Of a stretch of DNA of 64,000 bases, positions 1-14,061 are shown in pieces; position 1 is the stretch's first letter; each line of letters starts with the position of its first letter. A model generated the notes under the pieces. That model saw only the letters and a program-made list of their open reading frames with translations. It searched no databases and was not told where the DNA came from. A program made the translations under genes and the position numbers. This DNA is from Dietzia massiliensis (lineage in GTDB: Bacteria; Actinomycetota; Actinomycetes; Mycobacteriales; Mycobacteriaceae), in contig NZ_JAHBAV010000006.1 of assembly GCF_018390595.1 (NCBI RefSeq), positions 21,540 through 85,539 on the forward strand, in the 5' to 3' direction.

Positions 1-3575
<3,575 letters not shown>

Positions 3576-3582
3576 TGGCGGC

Positions 3583-4830
3583 GTGAGTGCTCGAGTAGAG
3601 AACCCGGGGGCGTTCGCACGCCTCGCCCGCACCCCCGGCGTGCCCGCGGCCTTCGTCCTCGTCCTGCTCGCCTTCGGCGGTTTCTCCCTGCTCCTGCCGG
3701 TCGTCCCGCTGGCGGTCGTCCGCGGCGGCGGCAGTGAGCTCGTCGCCGGCGCCACCACCGGTGTCTTCATGACGGTGACGGTCCTGTTCCAGTTGGCCAC
3801 CCCCCGGCTCACGGGGGTCATCGGGTACCGCTGGGTCCTCGGGATCGGCAGCGCACTGCTGGGCCTGCCCTCGGGCCTGCTGGCGGTCTTCGACGGGTCG
3901 TTCGCGGTGCTGGCCATCAGCGGAGTGCGCGGCGCCGGCTTCGGCATGATGACGGTCGCCGGTTCCGCGCTCGTCGCCGAACTGGCACCGCCGGGGATGC
4001 TGGGACGCGCGACCTCGCTGATCGGCCTCGCCGTGGGCATCTCCGAGGCGCTCTTCCTGCCGGTCGGGCTGTGGCTGCTCGACCTGTTCGGGCTGCCGAC
4101 GGTGGCCTGGGCCGCCACGGCCTTCGGCGTCGTCGGACTCGTCGCCGCGGTGCGTCTGCCACACGTCTTCCCGACCCCGCCCGAGGGGACCGACCACGAG
4201 GGGATGGGACCCCGGAAGGTGCTGTTCCTGCTCGCCGGACCGTTCCTGGTGATGGTCGCGGTGACGCTGCCCTACGGCGCGGCGGCCTCGTTCCTGTCGC
4301 CGGCCCTCGACTCGATCGTCTCCGGCAGCGGCGCCGTCGTCGCCGGGCTGGGGCTCGGCCTGCTGGGCGCCGGCGTCATCGTCGGCCGCACCGTCGCGGG
4401 ACTCGTGTCGGACCGGCGCGGCCCCGGCGCGCTGGTGTGGCCCGGACTGGGTGTCGCAGCTCTCGGAATGCTGGGCATCGCCTGGCTGTTGACACTGGAG
4501 GCGAACCCCTGGTGGTTCCTCGTCCCGACCGTGGTCTTCGGCCTCGGGTTCGGCGCCATCCAGAACGAGGCCCTCGTGGGCTCGTTCGAGCGGATGCCGC
4601 GGTCCCGGCTGGGCACCGCGTCCGCGTCGTGGAACATCTCCTTCGACGCCGGCACCGGGCTCGGGTCGGTGGTCATGGGTGGGTTCGCGGGTTTCGGTTA
4701 CGTCGTGCTGTTCACGGTCGCGGCCGGGATCGTCCTCGTGGTGGGCGGCCCGGCGGCTGTGGGAACACGCCGCACGCGGCCCGTACGAGATCTGGCCTCA
4801 GACGACAGCGGCGATAAGGTGAACTCATGA
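3583..4830 (+). CDS. Major facilitator superfamily transporter in the his operon
   Basis: A 415-residue inner-membrane protein with about 12 hydrophobic segments in two six-helix halves, typical of MFS efflux carriers. The start is GTG at 3583, seven bases after hisB. Its stop overlaps the hisH start (ATGA), so it is co-transcribed and probably coupled to histidine synthesis. Similar transporters sit between hisB and hisH in corynebacteria, as I recall. Substrate unknown: export of histidine, an intermediate or an unrelated compound are all possible. Confidence 0.85.
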   Translation: MSARVENPGAFARLARTPGVPAAFVLVLLAFGGFSLLLPVVPLAVVRGGGSELVAGATTGVFMTVTVLFQLATPRLTGVIGYRWVLGIGSALLGLPSGLLAVFDGSFAVLAISGVRGAGFGMMTVAGSALVAELAPPGMLGRATSLIGLAVGISEALFLPVGLWLLDLFGLPTVAWAATAFGVVGLVAAVRLPHVFPTPPEGTDHEGMGPRKVLFLLAGPFLVMVAVTLPYGAAASFLSPALDSIVSGSGAVVAGLGLGLLGAGVIVGRTVAGLVSDRRGPGALVWPGLGVAALGMLGIAWLLTLEANPWWFLVPTVVFGLGFGAIQNEALVGSFERMPRSRLGTASASWNISFDAGTGLGSVVMGGFAGFGYVVLFTVAAGIVLVVGGPAAVGTRRTRPVRDLASDDSGDKVNS

Positions 4831-5492
4831 CGAAGACGGCCCCGCGGGTGGCGCTCCTGGACTACGGCTCCGGCAACCTGCGCTCGGCTCACCGCGCTCT
4901 CGAGCGTGTCGGCGCCCGGGTGGAGCTGACCTCCGACCCGCGCGTGGCGACCGAGGCCGAGGCGCTCGTGGTGCCCGGCGTCGGTGCGTTCGCCGCCTGC
5001 ATGAAGGGCCTCGAGGCGGTCAAGGGGCCCCGCATCATCGGAGAGCGTCTCGCGGGCGGTCGCCCGGTCCTCGGCATCTGCGTGGGTATGCAGGTGATGT
5101 TCGAGCGCGGAACCGAGTTCTCGGACGGCGAGCACGAGGACTCTCCCGGCGCCCCCGGCTGTGGGGAGTGGCCCGGTGTCGTGGAGAAACTCGACGCCCC
5201 GGTCCTGCCGCACATGGGATGGAACACCGTCGAGGCGCCCGCGAGCACCGTGCTGTTCGCCGGAATGCCCGCCGACGAGCGCTTCTACTTCGTGCACTCC
5301 TACGGCGTCCAGCGGTGGGAGATGGAGCCCTCCGACCACCTGCGCGCCCCCGACGTCACGTGGGCGGAGCACGGGACCCGGTTCATCGCCGCGGTCGAGA
5401 ACGGCCCGCTGTCGGCCACCCAGTTCCACCCCGAGAAGTCCGGGGACGCGGGCCTGCAGCTCCTCGAGAACTGGATCCGCTCTGTCGCCTGA
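4827..5492 (+). CDS. hisH: Imidazole glycerol phosphate synthase, glutaminase subunit
   Basis: Class I glutamine amidotransferase that supplies ammonia to HisF. The 221-residue protein carries the catalytic triad: Cys85 in [11 protein letters not shown] and His201/Glu203 in TQFHPEKSG. The N-terminal [12 protein letters not shown] is typical of HisH. It forms a heterodimer with HisF encoded at 7509, although two genes separate them. ATG overlaps the upstream transporter stop. Confidence 0.96.
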   Translation: MTKTAPRVALLDYGSGNLRSAHRALERVGARVELTSDPRVATEAEALVVPGVGAFAACMKGLEAVKGPRIIGERLAGGRPVLGICVGMQVMFERGTEFSDGEHEDSPGAPGCGEWPGVVEKLDAPVLPHMGWNTVEAPASTVLFAGMPADERFYFVHSYGVQRWEMEPSDHLRAPDVTWAEHGTRFIAAVENGPLSATQFHPEKSGDAGLQLLENWIRSVA

Positions 5493-5514
5493 GAGCGACC
5501 GCGGCCCGGCCGCG

Positions 5515-5766
5515 GTGTCGTTCGCCGCGCTCGCCGTGGCGGTGGCGGGGGCGGGCGTCCTGGTTCTCGCGCTCACCGCGCTCGCGGTCGCACTGCTGCC
5601 CCTGCCGCCCGCCGGGCGCGCGGTCGTCGCCCTCGTCGGGGTCGTCGCGACGGTGGCGGCGATGGGCCTGACGTCGCGCCGGATCACCGATCGCGCGATC
5701 CGCGCCGAGTACGGCGAGGAGCCCGGCGGGCAGGCGGAGCGCCCCGCTGACGACGGACTAGGCTGA
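5515..5766 (+). CDS. Small membrane protein between hisH and hisA
   Basis: An 83-residue protein if started at GTG 5515, with two hydrophobic segments (about residues 3-28 and 32-50) and a charged C-terminal tail ending [15 protein letters not shown]. No clear ribosome binding site precedes the GTG; a CTG at 5482 overlapping hisH is an alternative. The stop (5764-5766) shares one base with the hisA ATG. Small membrane proteins occupy this slot in related his operons. No function can be assigned. Confidence 0.6.
   Translation: MSFAALAVAVAGAGVLVLALTALAVALLPLPPAGRAVVALVGVVATVAAMGLTSRRITDRAIRAEYGEEPGGQAERPADDGLG
5759..5764 (+). promoter_or_regulatory. Candidate internal -10 box for leaderless hisA/priA
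   Basis: TAGGCT lies 7 bases before an in-frame GTG at 5772, the spacing seen at several leaderless starts in this window. It would give an internal promoter producing hisA mRNA independently of hisD. No convincing -35; purely positional evidence. Confidence 0.35.
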
Positions 5767-6521
5767 TGCCCGTGACCAACGCCAGATACCTCGAACTCCT
5801 GCCCGCCGTCGACGTCGCCGACGGGCAGGCCGTCCGCCTCGTCCAGGGCGAGGCCGGGACGGAGACCTCCTACGGTGCACCGCTCGACGCGGCGATGCAG
5901 TGGCAGAACGACGGCGCCGAGTGGGTACACCTGGTGGACCTGGACGCCGCGTTCGGACGGGGCACCAACCGGGAGCTCCTCGCCGAGGTCGTGCGGGCGC
6001 TCGACGTCAAGGTCGAGATGTCCGGCGGGATCCGCGATGACGAGTCGCTTGAGGCCGCGCTCGCCACCGGCTGCGCGCGCGTCAACCTGGGCACAGCCGC
6101 GCTCGAGAACCCCGAGTGGTGCGCCTCGGCCATCGCCCGCCACGGTGACCGCATCGCGGTGGGTCTCGACGTGCGGGTCATCGACGGCGAGCCGCGGCTG
6201 CGCGGCCGGGGATGGGTCTCCGACGGCGGCAACCTGTGGGAGGTCCTCGAGCGCCTCGACAAGGACGGGTGCGCCCGCTACGTCGTCACCGACGTGTCCA
6301 AGGACGGCATGCTCAACGGGCCCAACCTGGAGATGCTCTCCCAGGTGTGCGCTGCCACCGACGCGCCGGTGGTGGCCTCCGGTGGCGTCTCGTCCGTCGC
6401 GGATCTCGAGGCCATCGCCTCGCTGGTGCCGCAGGGCGTGGAGGGGGCCATCGTGGGCAAGGCCCTCTACGCCGGTCGGTTCACCCTTCCCGAGGCGCTC
6501 GCCGCCGTCAGCGGCCGCTGA
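5766..6521 (+). CDS. priA: Bifunctional phosphoribosyl isomerase A (HisA/TrpF)
   Basis: A (beta/alpha)8-barrel that isomerises ProFAR to PRFAR in histidine synthesis and, in actinobacteria without trpF, also phosphoribosylanthranilate in tryptophan synthesis. The product has 251 residues from ATG 5766, or 249 from GTG 5772. General-acid Asp16 in LLPAVDV, Arg24 in VRLVQGE and the second catalytic Asp in [12 protein letters not shown] match PriA. No trpF is present in the adjoining trp genes, which supports the dual role. The start is uncertain by two codons. Confidence 0.93.
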   Translation: MPVTNARYLELLPAVDVADGQAVRLVQGEAGTETSYGAPLDAAMQWQNDGAEWVHLVDLDAAFGRGTNRELLAEVVRALDVKVEMSGGIRDDESLEAALATGCARVNLGTAALENPEWCASAIARHGDRIAVGLDVRVIDGEPRLRGRGWVSDGGNLWEVLERLDKDGCARYVVTDVSKDGMLNGPNLEMLSQVCAATDAPVVASGGVSSVADLEAIASLVPQGVEGAIVGKALYAGRFTLPEALAAVSGR

Positions 6522-6586
6522 ATCCGTCGAGCGCCGTGTTCACCCGGTAGCTCCACCCCCGCCCGACCTCGAGCAGGAGGCCCGAG

Positions 6587-7501
6587 ATGTCAGATCAGAC
6601 CGGAAACACCCTGCCGACGGATCTCCCCGTCGACCCCGCCGAGGCGCTCGCGCTGGCGACGCGGGTGCTCGACGAGGTGACGCCCCGGTTCGTCGAGGGC
6701 GTCGGCGCCCCCGGCGTCCAGAACAAGGGCGCACGGAACGACTTCGCCACCGAGCTGGACCTGGAACTGGAGCGCCGGATCTCCGACGCGCTGCGTGAGG
6801 GGACGGGCCTCGAGGTGCACGGTGAGGAGTTCGGCGGCCCGCCCGTGAACGAGGGCACGCTGTGGGTGGTCGACCCGATCGACGGAACCGCCAACTACTC
6901 GCTGGGCATCCCGACGGCGGGCATCCTCGTCGCGTTGGTCCACGAGCGCCAGCCGGTGCTCGGCCTGACGTGGCTGCCGTTGCTCGGCCTGACGTTCACC
7001 TCGATCGCCGGTGGGCCGCTCATGGAGAACGGCGTCGAGTCCCCGCGGATGTCGGACGTCTCCATCCGCGACGTGGCACTCGGACTCGGCTCTCTCAATA
7101 CCGGCGCCCGGACCACGTACCCGCCGGCCTACCGCCGCGAGGTGTTCGAACAGCTCACCCTCGACGCCGCGCGGACCCGCAAGTTCGGCTCGACCGGTGT
7201 CGACCTGTCGTTCGTCGCGTCAGGGCGGCTGTCCGCCGCGGTGAGCTTCGGCAACTACGCCTGGGACAACGCCGCGGGCGCCTCCCACATCCGTGCCGCG
7301 GGCGGTGTCGTCACCGACCTCACGGGTGGACCGTGGTCCATCGACTCGCCCTCGCTGCTGGCGGCGGCCCCACGCGCCCACGCGGAGGTGTTGGACACGG
7401 TTCGGCAGCTCGGTGAGCCGGGGAACTTCTTCGAGGCCGGTCGACGCCGGTCCACGCCGGAACCCGAGAGTCCGCGCCCGTGGCTGGCCGGGGAGCGGTG
7501 A
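6587..7501 (+). CDS. Inositol monophosphatase family protein, probable histidinol-phosphate phosphatase
   Basis: Magnesium-dependent sugar-phosphatase fold, 304 residues. The metal site is visible: [18 protein letters not shown] (motif A) and [15 protein letters not shown] (motif B). It lies in the his operon between hisA and hisF, where the only unassigned enzymatic step is dephosphorylation of histidinol phosphate (HisB here lacks that domain). A HisN-like role is therefore likely, but a true inositol-1-phosphatase (ImpC type, needed for mycothiol and phosphatidylinositol) cannot be excluded. Strong AGGAGG at 6575-6580, six bases before the ATG. Confidence 0.85.
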   Translation: MSDQTGNTLPTDLPVDPAEALALATRVLDEVTPRFVEGVGAPGVQNKGARNDFATELDLELERRISDALREGTGLEVHGEEFGGPPVNEGTLWVVDPIDGTANYSLGIPTAGILVALVHERQPVLGLTWLPLLGLTFTSIAGGPLMENGVESPRMSDVSIRDVALGLGSLNTGARTTYPPAYRREVFEQLTLDAARTRKFGSTGVDLSFVASGRLSAAVSFGNYAWDNAAGASHIRAAGGVVTDLTGGPWSIDSPSLLAAAPRAHAEVLDTVRQLGEPGNFFEAGRRRSTPEPESPRPWLAGER

Positions 7502-7508
7502 TCCGGCC

Positions 7509-8282
7509 ATGACACTCGCCACCAGGGTCATCCCGTGTCTCGACGTCGACGCCGGCCGTGTGGTCAAGGGCGTGAACTTCCTCGATCTCCGCGACGCCGG
7601 CGATCCCGTGGAGCTCGCCGCGGCCTATGACGCGCAGGGAGCGGACGAGCTCACGTTCCTCGATGTCACCGCGTCGTCCGCGGGTCGCGGCACCATGATC
7701 GACGTGGTCCGCCGCACGGCCGAGCAGGTCTTCATCCCACTCACCGTGGGCGGCGGCGTCCGTGCCGAAGAGGACGTCGACCAGCTCCTGCGGGCCGGCG
7801 CCGACAAGGTCAGCGTGAACACCGCGGCCATCGCCCGACCTGAGCTACTCGGTGAGCTCAGCCGGCGCTTCGGTTCGCAGTGCATCGTGCTCTCCGTCGA
7901 CGCGCGCACCGTGCCCGAGGGCTCAGAGCCGACGCCGTCGGGGTGGGAGGTCACCACGCACGGTGGCCGCCGCGGCACCGGCATCGACGCCGTCGAGTGG
8001 GCCCGGCGCGGGCAGGAGCTGGGCGTGGGGGAGATCCTGCTCAACTCGATGGACGCCGACGGCACCAAGGAGGGTTTCGACCTGGCGATGGTGCGGGCGG
8101 TCCGTGAGGCCGTGTCGATCCCCGTCATCGCCTCGGGAGGCGCGGGCGCGGTGGAGCACTTCGCGCCCGCCGTCCACGCCGGGGCGGACGCGGTGCTGGC
8201 CGCCAGCGTCTTCCACTTCGGGGAGATGACCGTCGGCGACGTCAAGAAGGCGCTCGCGGCCGAGGGGATCACGGTCCGATGA
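7509..8282 (+). CDS. hisF: Imidazole glycerol phosphate synthase, cyclase subunit
   Basis: Barrel-fold partner of HisH that condenses PRFAR with ammonia to give imidazoleglycerol phosphate and AICAR. The 257-residue sequence shows the N-terminal catalytic aspartate in [17 protein letters not shown] and the second in [15 protein letters not shown], plus two phosphate-binding GG motifs ([17 protein letters not shown]). The ATG at 7509 lies seven bases after the phosphatase gene; the stop overlaps hisI by ATGA. Confidence 0.97.
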   Translation: MTLATRVIPCLDVDAGRVVKGVNFLDLRDAGDPVELAAAYDAQGADELTFLDVTASSAGRGTMIDVVRRTAEQVFIPLTVGGGVRAEEDVDQLLRAGADKVSVNTAAIARPELLGELSRRFGSQCIVLSVDARTVPEGSEPTPSGWEVTTHGGRRGTGIDAVEWARRGQELGVGEILLNSMDADGTKEGFDLAMVRAVREAVSIPVIASGGAGAVEHFAPAVHAGADAVLAASVFHFGEMTVGDVKKALAAEGITVR

Positions 8283-8632
8283 CCGCGCACGTCCTGGACC
8301 GGTCCATCGCCGAGCGGCTCTCACGCAATGCCGACGGCCTGATCGCGGCCGTCGTGCAGGACGCCACCTCGGGTCGGGTGCTCATGATGGCGTGGATGGA
8401 CGACGCCGCACTCGCCGAGACCCTGGCGACCCGCCGCGGCGTGTACTACTCGCGCTCGCGGGGTCAGCGTTGGGTGAAGGGGGAGACCTCGGGCCACGTG
8501 CAGCACGTCCGTAGCGTGGAGATCGACTGCGACGGGGACACCGTCCTGCTCCGGGTCGACCAGACCGGGGCGGCGTGCCACAACGGCACGACCAGTTGTT
8601 TCGACACCGCCACACTTCTCGGGGAGGACTGA
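8279..8632 (+). CDS. hisI: Phosphoribosyl-AMP cyclohydrolase
   Basis: Zinc/magnesium enzyme that opens the purine ring of phosphoribosyl-AMP, third step of histidine synthesis. The 117-residue protein is the cyclohydrolase domain alone; phosphoribosyl-ATP pyrophosphohydrolase (hisE) must be elsewhere, as is usual in this lineage. Motifs: [26 protein letters not shown], the aspartate cluster VEIDCDGD and the zinc cysteines in [10 protein letters not shown]. Last his gene. Confidence 0.96.
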   Translation: MTAHVLDRSIAERLSRNADGLIAAVVQDATSGRVLMMAWMDDAALAETLATRRGVYYSRSRGQRWVKGETSGHVQHVRSVEIDCDGDTVLLRVDQTGAACHNGTTSCFDTATLLGED

Positions 8633-8637
8633 TCGCC

Positions 8638-8817
8638 GTGCCGTTCATCCAGATCAACCAGCTCGACGGGATGACCGCGGAGGGCAAGGCCCGCGTCATC
8701 GAGGCCGTCACCGCGGCGTACGCGGAGGCCTCGGGCAAGGACCCCGCGAAGGTGTGGGTCCACGTCAACGACATGCCGCACGACTCCTTCGGCATCGGCG
8801 GCAAGGCCCTCGGATGA
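8638..8817 (+). CDS. 4-oxalocrotonate tautomerase-like protein
   Basis: A 59-residue protein of the small tautomerase superfamily. After removal of the initiator the N-terminus is Pro ([10 protein letters not shown]), the catalytic base of the family, which fixes the GTG start at 8638; GGAGG lies about 10 bases upstream. The [11 protein letters not shown]-terminus fits 4-OT subunits, which usually form hexamers. It sits between hisI and trpE and overlaps trpE (ATGA). Substrate unknown; a link to amino-acid synthesis is only positional. Confidence 0.85.
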   Translation: MPFIQINQLDGMTAEGKARVIEAVTAAYAEASGKDPAKVWVHVNDMPHDSFGIGGKALG

Positions 8818-10355
8818 GCACCGCGACCACCACGTTGGAGCAGTTCCGCGCGCTCGCCGCGGGGCACCGGGTGGTGCCGGTCGTACGCACGGTGCTCGCC
8901 GACTCCGAGACCCCGCTGTCGGCGTACGTCAAGTTGGCGGGGGACCGCCCGGGGACGTTCCTGTTGGAGTCGGCCGAACACGGGCGCTCCTGGTCGCGGT
9001 GGTCGTTCATCGGCTGTGGCGCGGCGGCCGCGCTGACGGTCGACGAGGCCGGCGAGGCGACGTGGTGGGGCAGCGTCCCCGCCGGCGCCCCGACCGGCGG
9101 TGATCCGCTGGACGCCCTCCGGCGGACCCTGGAGCTGCTGCGGACCGACCAGATCGTGGGCCTGCCGCCGCTGACGTCCGGGATGGTCGGATACCTGGGG
9201 TACGACATCGTCCGCAGGCTCGAGCGGATCGCGCCCGACACGGTCGACGACCTACGGGTGCCGGAGCTCGTCCAGTTGCTGGCCACGGATCTGGCCGCCT
9301 TCGACCACCACGAGGGCCGGATCCATCTCATCGCCAACGCCGTCAACTGGGACGGCAGCGACGAGCGGGTGGACGAGGCGTATGCGGACGCGGTCGAGCG
9401 GCTCGAGTCGATGACGGGGCGTCTCGCCGAGCCCGGCGCCGGCGGGGTGAGCGTGTTCGACACACCTGATCCGCGGGTGCGTCGTCGCACCGACGAGCCC
9501 ACCTATCACGCGCGGGTCGCCGACATCATCGAGCAGATCCACGCGGGCGAGGCGTTCCAGGTGGTGCTGAGCCAGCGCTTCGAGGTCGACACCGACGCCT
9601 CGCCGCGCGATGTGTACCGCATCCTGCGGACCACCAACCCCAGCCCGTACATGTTCCTCATGACGATCCCGGACGGCACGGGGCCGGACGGGTTCGGCGG
9701 GACGGCGTTCACGATCGTGGGATCGAGCCCGGAGGCTCTGGTCACCGTGGTCGACGGCGTCGCCACGACCCACCCCATCGCGGGGACGAGGCCCAGGGGT
9801 GACGACGACGAGCACGACATCCTGCTCGCCAAGGACCTGGTGGACGACGCCAAGGAGAACGCCGAGCATCTGATGTTGGTCGACCTCGGGCGCAACGACC
9901 TGGGCCGCGTCTGCGTCCCGGGCACGGTTGAGGTGACCGAGTTCCGCCAGGTGGAGCGGTACAGCCACGTGATGCACCTCGTGTCGACGGTGACGGGGCG
10001 CCTGGCCGACGGGCGGACGGGCATCGACGCGGTGACCGCGTGCTTCCCGGCCGGCACCCTCTCGGGTTCCCCGAAGCCGCGGGCCCTGCAGATCATCGAG
10101 GACCTCGAGGACACCCGCCGCGGCGTGTACGGCGGCGTGGTCGGCTACGTGGATTTCGCGGGCAACACCGATCAGGCCATCGCGATCCGCTCGGCGGTGA
10201 TCAAGGACGGCACCGCGTTCGTCCAGGCCGGGGCCGGCATCGTCGCCGACTCGGTGGCGGCCTCGGAGGACGCCGAGTGTCGCAACAAGGCGATGGCGGT
10301 CCTGCGGGCCGTCTCCGCCGCGGAGACGCTGCGGCCGGCAGGGGAGTCCCGGTGA
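8814..10355 (+). CDS. trpE: Anthranilate synthase component I
   Basis: Chorismate-utilising enzyme making anthranilate with a glutaminase partner (TrpG/PabA, not in this window). The 513-residue protein has the N-terminal LLES motif at 50-53 that in TrpE binds feedback-inhibiting tryptophan, and the catalytic C-terminal domain with [28 protein letters not shown], and the [15 protein letters not shown] block. The start overlaps the tautomerase stop; the stop overlaps the next gene by GTGA. No attenuator with Trp codons was recognised. Confidence 0.96.
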   Translation: MSTATTTLEQFRALAAGHRVVPVVRTVLADSETPLSAYVKLAGDRPGTFLLESAEHGRSWSRWSFIGCGAAAALTVDEAGEATWWGSVPAGAPTGGDPLDALRRTLELLRTDQIVGLPPLTSGMVGYLGYDIVRRLERIAPDTVDDLRVPELVQLLATDLAAFDHHEGRIHLIANAVNWDGSDERVDEAYADAVERLESMTGRLAEPGAGGVSVFDTPDPRVRRRTDEPTYHARVADIIEQIHAGEAFQVVLSQRFEVDTDASPRDVYRILRTTNPSPYMFLMTIPDGTGPDGFGGTAFTIVGSSPEALVTVVDGVATTHPIAGTRPRGDDDEHDILLAKDLVDDAKENAEHLMLVDLGRNDLGRVCVPGTVEVTEFRQVERYSHVMHLVSTVTGRLADGRTGIDAVTACFPAGTLSGSPKPRALQIIEDLEDTRRGVYGGVVGYVDFAGNTDQAIAIRSAVIKDGTAFVQAGAGIVADSVAASEDAECRNKAMAVLRAVSAAETLRPAGESR

Positions 10356-11002
10356 GCCGTCGCGCCCGGCTCCTGGTGCCCGTCGTCCTGCTGCTCGTCG
10401 GCGCGGCCCTGCTGTGGATCGCATCCCGGATGGTGTGGCTCGACGTGGCCGCGTTCAACGACCAGTCGGGTGAGGCCCGGCGCGCGCTCACCGGCGCCGA
10501 GTGGCAGCCGGCTCTGGTGCCGCTCGCGCTGGGCGCCCTGGCCGCCATCGCGGCGGTGGCGTTGGTGCGGGGGCTCGCGGCCCGCGCCGTGGGAGCGGTC
10601 ATCGCCCTGCTCGGGATGGCGGCCGTCGCGTTGCTGATCTCGTCGGTGGGCGGCGTCGACGCCGAGCGGGTCCATACGGTGATCACGAGTGACGAGGGGG
10701 TCGCCCGGACCAACGCGGGGCCGGGCGCCGAGGGCTCCGAGTCGATCCCGGAGTGGTCCCGGATCACCGAGTTGTCGACCCGGCCGGTGGGCCCGTCGCT
10801 CACCGGCGCCGGCGCGGCCGCGCTGCTCGCGGCGGGGATCGTCGTCCTCGCGCGGCCGGCGCGTCCGGTGCGGCGCGACGACCGGTACGTCACGCCCGCC
10901 GTACGCCGCGGAACCGGCGGAGAACCGAGGGATGGCGCGGACGGCGACGCCGGTCGTGACCTCTGGTCGGAGCTCGACGAAGGACGCGATCCGACCGGTT
11001 GA
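10352..11002 (+). CDS. Trp-operon-associated membrane protein
   Basis: A 216-residue protein with about four hydrophobic helices (near residues 5-25, 48-68, 70-92 and 140-162) and a charged C-terminal tail. A family of membrane proteins of this size and pattern is regularly found between trpE and trpC in actinobacteria (the tryptophan-associated TIGR02234 group, including Rv1610), and the position here is identical. GTG start overlaps the trpE stop. The role is unknown. Confidence 0.85.
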   Translation: MSRRARLLVPVVLLLVGAALLWIASRMVWLDVAAFNDQSGEARRALTGAEWQPALVPLALGALAAIAAVALVRGLAARAVGAVIALLGMAAVALLISSVGGVDAERVHTVITSDEGVARTNAGPGAEGSESIPEWSRITELSTRPVGPSLTGAGAAALLAAGIVVLARPARPVRRDDRYVTPAVRRGTGGEPRDGADGDAGRDLWSELDEGRDPTG

Positions 11003-11100
11003 CCGCGACGGGGTGGACCCGATTCGGGAACCCGGCTCCGGACCTCTATTGTTGATCTCGATCACACTTTCCGCCCCGATCACTGCTGAGGGAGGTCACG

Positions 11101-11913
11101 GTGGGTACCGTGCTGGACTCGATTCTCGACGGGGTCCGCGAGGACGTCGCGGCCCGCGAGGCCGTCATCGACCTGGAGTCGGTGAAGAAGGCGGCCCTGT
11201 CCGCCCCGGACCCGCTCGATGCGCTCAAGGCGCTGCGCGACCCGGGTGTGGGCGTCATCGCCGAGGTGAAGAGGGCGAGCCCGTCCAAGGGGGCGTTGGC
11301 CGACATTCCCGATCCGGCGGTGCTGGCCCGCATGTACGAGGACGGCGGGGCGCGGATCATCTCGTGCCTGACCGAGGAGCGACGCTTCCACGGCAGCCTG
11401 GCCGATCTCGACGCGGTCCGGCGCGCGGTCGACATCCCGGTCCTGCGCAAGGACTTCGTCGTGGGGCCGTACCAGATCCACGAGGCGCGGGCGCACGGAG
11501 CGGACCTGGTCCTGCTCATCGTGGCCGCCCTCGAGCAGGACGCCCTGGTGTCGCTGCTGGACCGTACCGAGTCGCTCGGGATGACCGCGCTGGTGGAGGT
11601 CCACACCGAGGAGGAGGCGGACCGCGCCCTGGAGGCCGGAGCGAGCGTCATCGGCGTCAACGCCCGCAACCTCAAGACCCTCGAGGTCGACCGGGACGTG
11701 TTCTCCCGCATCGCACCGGGCCTTCCGTCCGACGTCGTGAAGATCGCCGAGTCGGGTGTCCGGGACGCCTCCGACCTCCTGGCGTACGCCAGCGTGGGTG
11801 CGGACGCGGTCCTCGTCGGCGAGGGGCTGGTGACGCAGGGCGACCCGCGTGCGGCCTGCAACGCGCTGGCCACGGCGGGTGCTCACCCCTCCTGCCCGCA
11901 GGGACCCCGCTAG
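11101..11913 (+). CDS. trpC: Indole-3-glycerol phosphate synthase
   Basis: Barrel enzyme converting CdRP to indoleglycerol phosphate. The 270-residue, monofunctional protein (no fused TrpF) has [13 protein letters not shown] with the catalytic glutamate and lysine, [13 protein letters not shown] with the second lysine, [13 protein letters not shown] and IAESGV. It starts at GTG 11101 behind GAGGGAGG. A 98-bp gap separates it from the membrane gene, with no clear hairpin. Confidence 0.96.
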   Translation: MGTVLDSILDGVREDVAAREAVIDLESVKKAALSAPDPLDALKALRDPGVGVIAEVKRASPSKGALADIPDPAVLARMYEDGGARIISCLTEERRFHGSLADLDAVRRAVDIPVLRKDFVVGPYQIHEARAHGADLVLLIVAALEQDALVSLLDRTESLGMTALVEVHTEEEADRALEAGASVIGVNARNLKTLEVDRDVFSRIAPGLPSDVVKIAESGVRDASDLLAYASVGADAVLVGEGLVTQGDPRAACNALATAGAHPSCPQGPR

Positions 11914-11934
11914 GCCCCGGTGGTGGGCTTCCGG

Positions 11935-11940
11935 CAGACT
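11935..11940 (+). promoter_or_regulatory. Candidate -10 box for leaderless trpB
   Basis: CAGACT ends 7 bases before the trpB GTG at 11948, and no ribosome binding site is evident in between. This matches the leaderless arrangement repeated elsewhere in the window, although the first base departs from TANNNT. Confidence 0.3.
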
Positions 11941-11947
11941 GGGAGTC

Positions 11948-13276
11948 GTGAACTCCAAGGATCTGACGTCACTGCCCACCATGGGGGAGGTGCTCCGGAC
12001 AGCCACCGGACACGAGCCTGACCAGCGCGGCCACTGGGGGGCGTTCGGGGGCCGTTACGTTCCCGAGGCGTTGATGGCGGTCGTGGACGAGGTGACCGAC
12101 GCCTACGCCAAGGCCCGCGCGGACGAGGAGTACCTCGACCAGCTGGACCGGCTGCAGAAGCACTATTCGGGTCGGCCGTCCCCTCTGTACGAGGCCACGC
12201 GGTTCGGCGAGGAGATCGGCGCCCGGGTCTTCCTCAAGCGCGAGGACCTCAACCACACCGGCTCGCACAAGATCAACAACGTGCTCGGTCAGGCGCTGCT
12301 CGCCCAGCGGATGGGTAAGAACCGCGTCATCGCGGAGACCGGCGCCGGCCAGCACGGGGTGGCCACCGCCACCGCGTGTGCGTTGCTGGGGTTGGAGTGC
12401 AAGATCTACATGGGCGCGGTCGACGTGCGGCGTCAGGCGCTCAACGTCGCCCGGATGCGTCTGCTGGGTGCGGAGGTCGAGGCGGTGGAGATCGGCTCGG
12501 CCACCCTCAAGGACGCGATCAACGAGGCGATGCGGGACTGGGTCGCGCACGCCGACGACACCTACTACGCGTTCGGCACCGCGGCCGGGCCGCACCCGTT
12601 CCCGACGATGGTCCGCGACTTCCAGCGGATCGTCGGTGCCGAGGCGCGGGTGCAGATCCTCGAGCAGGCGGGACGGCTGCCGGACGCCGCGGTCGCCTGC
12701 GTCGGCGGTGGTTCCAACGCGATCGGCCTGTTCCACCCGTTCATCGAGGACGAGGCCGTGCGCCTCGTCGGCTGCGAGGCCGGCGGTGACGGTGTGGAGA
12801 CCGGGCGTACCGCGGCGACCGTCAACGCCGGCCGGCCCGGCGTGTTCCAGGGCTCGTACGCCCACCTCATGCAGGACGAGGACGGTCAGACGATCGAGTC
12901 GCATTCCATCTCCGCCGGCCTGGACTACCCGGGCGTCGGTCCGGAGCACTCGCGGCTGTCGGAGATCGGTCGCGCCGAGTACCGGCCGATCACCGACGCC
13001 CAGGCGATGGACGCCTTCGCGCAGTTGTGCCGTACGGAGGGCATCATCCCGGCCATCGAGTCCGCGCACGCGGTCGCGGGAGCGGCCCAGCTCGCCGCCG
13101 AGGGGGTCGGCCTGCTCCTGGTCAACGTTTCCGGCCGCGGGGACAAGGACGTCGACACCGCCGCGCGGTGGTTCGGGTTGTTGGGCGGTGGTGAGCCGCC
13201 GGAGGCCGGGGTGGATTCGAGCCAGGGTGCCGACGACGGCGAGGGTGCGTACGCGGACGGGGGAGTCGAGGGATGA
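11948..13276 (+). CDS. trpB: Tryptophan synthase beta subunit
   Basis: PLP enzyme joining indole and serine to tryptophan. The 442-residue protein carries the Schiff-base lysine (residue 108) in HTGSHKINN, the [10 protein letters not shown] loop, and the phosphate-binding GGGSNAIG motif. The C-terminus is extended by about 30 acidic/glycine residues beyond the conserved fold. GTG start at 11948, 34 bases after trpC. Stop overlaps trpA by ATGA, consistent with the alpha-beta complex. Confidence 0.97.
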   Translation: MNSKDLTSLPTMGEVLRTATGHEPDQRGHWGAFGGRYVPEALMAVVDEVTDAYAKARADEEYLDQLDRLQKHYSGRPSPLYEATRFGEEIGARVFLKREDLNHTGSHKINNVLGQALLAQRMGKNRVIAETGAGQHGVATATACALLGLECKIYMGAVDVRRQALNVARMRLLGAEVEAVEIGSATLKDAINEAMRDWVAHADDTYYAFGTAAGPHPFPTMVRDFQRIVGAEARVQILEQAGRLPDAAVACVGGGSNAIGLFHPFIEDEAVRLVGCEAGGDGVETGRTAATVNAGRPGVFQGSYAHLMQDEDGQTIESHSISAGLDYPGVGPEHSRLSEIGRAEYRPITDAQAMDAFAQLCRTEGIIPAIESAHAVAGAAQLAAEGVGLLLVNVSGRGDKDVDTAARWFGLLGGGEPPEAGVDSSQGADDGEGAYADGGVEG

Positions 13277-14061
13277 GCGTTCTCAGCGACGTGTTCGAGC
13301 GGTGCCGGGCAGAGAACCGGGCCGCGCTCATCGGCTACTACCCGGCCGGGTACCCGACCCTCGAGGGATCGATCGAGGCGGTCCGGACGATGGTCGAGGG
13401 CGGCTGCGACATCATCGAGGTCGGCATCCCCTACTCCGACCCCATGATGGACGGCCCCACCATCCAGGCCGCCGCGGACACCGCCCTCGAGGCGGGATTC
13501 CGGGTCGCGGACACCTTCGAGGTCGTCCGGGCGGTTGCTGACGCCGGCGCGGTGCCCGTGGTGATGACCTACTGGAACCCCGTCCTGCAATACGGGGTCG
13601 ACCGCTTCGCCGCCGATCTCGCGGCGGCCGGCGGCACCGGCGTGATCACTCCCGACCTCATCCCCGACGAGGCGGACGACTGGATCGCCGCCTCCGATGC
13701 GCACGGCATCGACCGGGTATTCCTCGTGGCCCCGTCGTCCACCCCGGAACGGCTGGCGATGACGCTGTCGCGCACGGGTGGCTTCGTCTACGTCCAGGCG
13801 GTGATGGGGGTGACCGGCGCGCGTGACGTCGTTTCGGACGCGCCGCGCACGCTCACCCGGCGCGTACGCGAGATATCCGATCTGGCCTGTGGTGTGGGTC
13901 TGGGTGTGCGGAACGGCGACCAGGCCGCCGAGATCGCCTCCTACGCCGACGGCGTCATCGTCGGCTCGGCGCTCATCACGGCGGCGACCGAGGGGCCGGA
14001 CGCGCTCAGGCGTCTGACGGCGGAGCTGGCCGAGGGTGTTCGCCGCGGGGTGTGGTCGTGA
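13273..14061 (+). CDS. trpA: Tryptophan synthase alpha subunit
   Basis: Barrel enzyme that cleaves indoleglycerol phosphate and passes indole to TrpB. The 262-residue protein has the catalytic glutamate and aspartate in [19 protein letters not shown], the [12 protein letters not shown] loop, [10 protein letters not shown] and the phosphate site [15 protein letters not shown] overlaps the trpB stop; the 3' end overlaps lgt. Confidence 0.97.
   Translation: MSVLSDVFERCRAENRAALIGYYPAGYPTLEGSIEAVRTMVEGGCDIIEVGIPYSDPMMDGPTIQAAADTALEAGFRVADTFEVVRAVADAGAVPVVMTYWNPVLQYGVDRFAADLAAAGGTGVITPDLIPDEADDWIAASDAHGIDRVFLVAPSSTPERLAMTLSRTGGFVYVQAVMGVTGARDVVSDAPRTLTRRVREISDLACGVGLGVRNGDQAAEIASYADGVIVGSALITAATEGPDALRRLTAELAEGVRRGVWS

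Noticed and set aside
10040..10351. N-terminal extension of the Trp-operon membrane protein into trpE
   Set aside because: Arg/Gly-rich out-of-frame sequence; GTG 10352 gives the usual GTGA overlap and a membrane helix right at the start.
11003..11100. Trp attenuator or leader peptide before trpC
   Set aside because: No tandem Trp codons and no terminator-antiterminator pair were found in the 98-bp gap.
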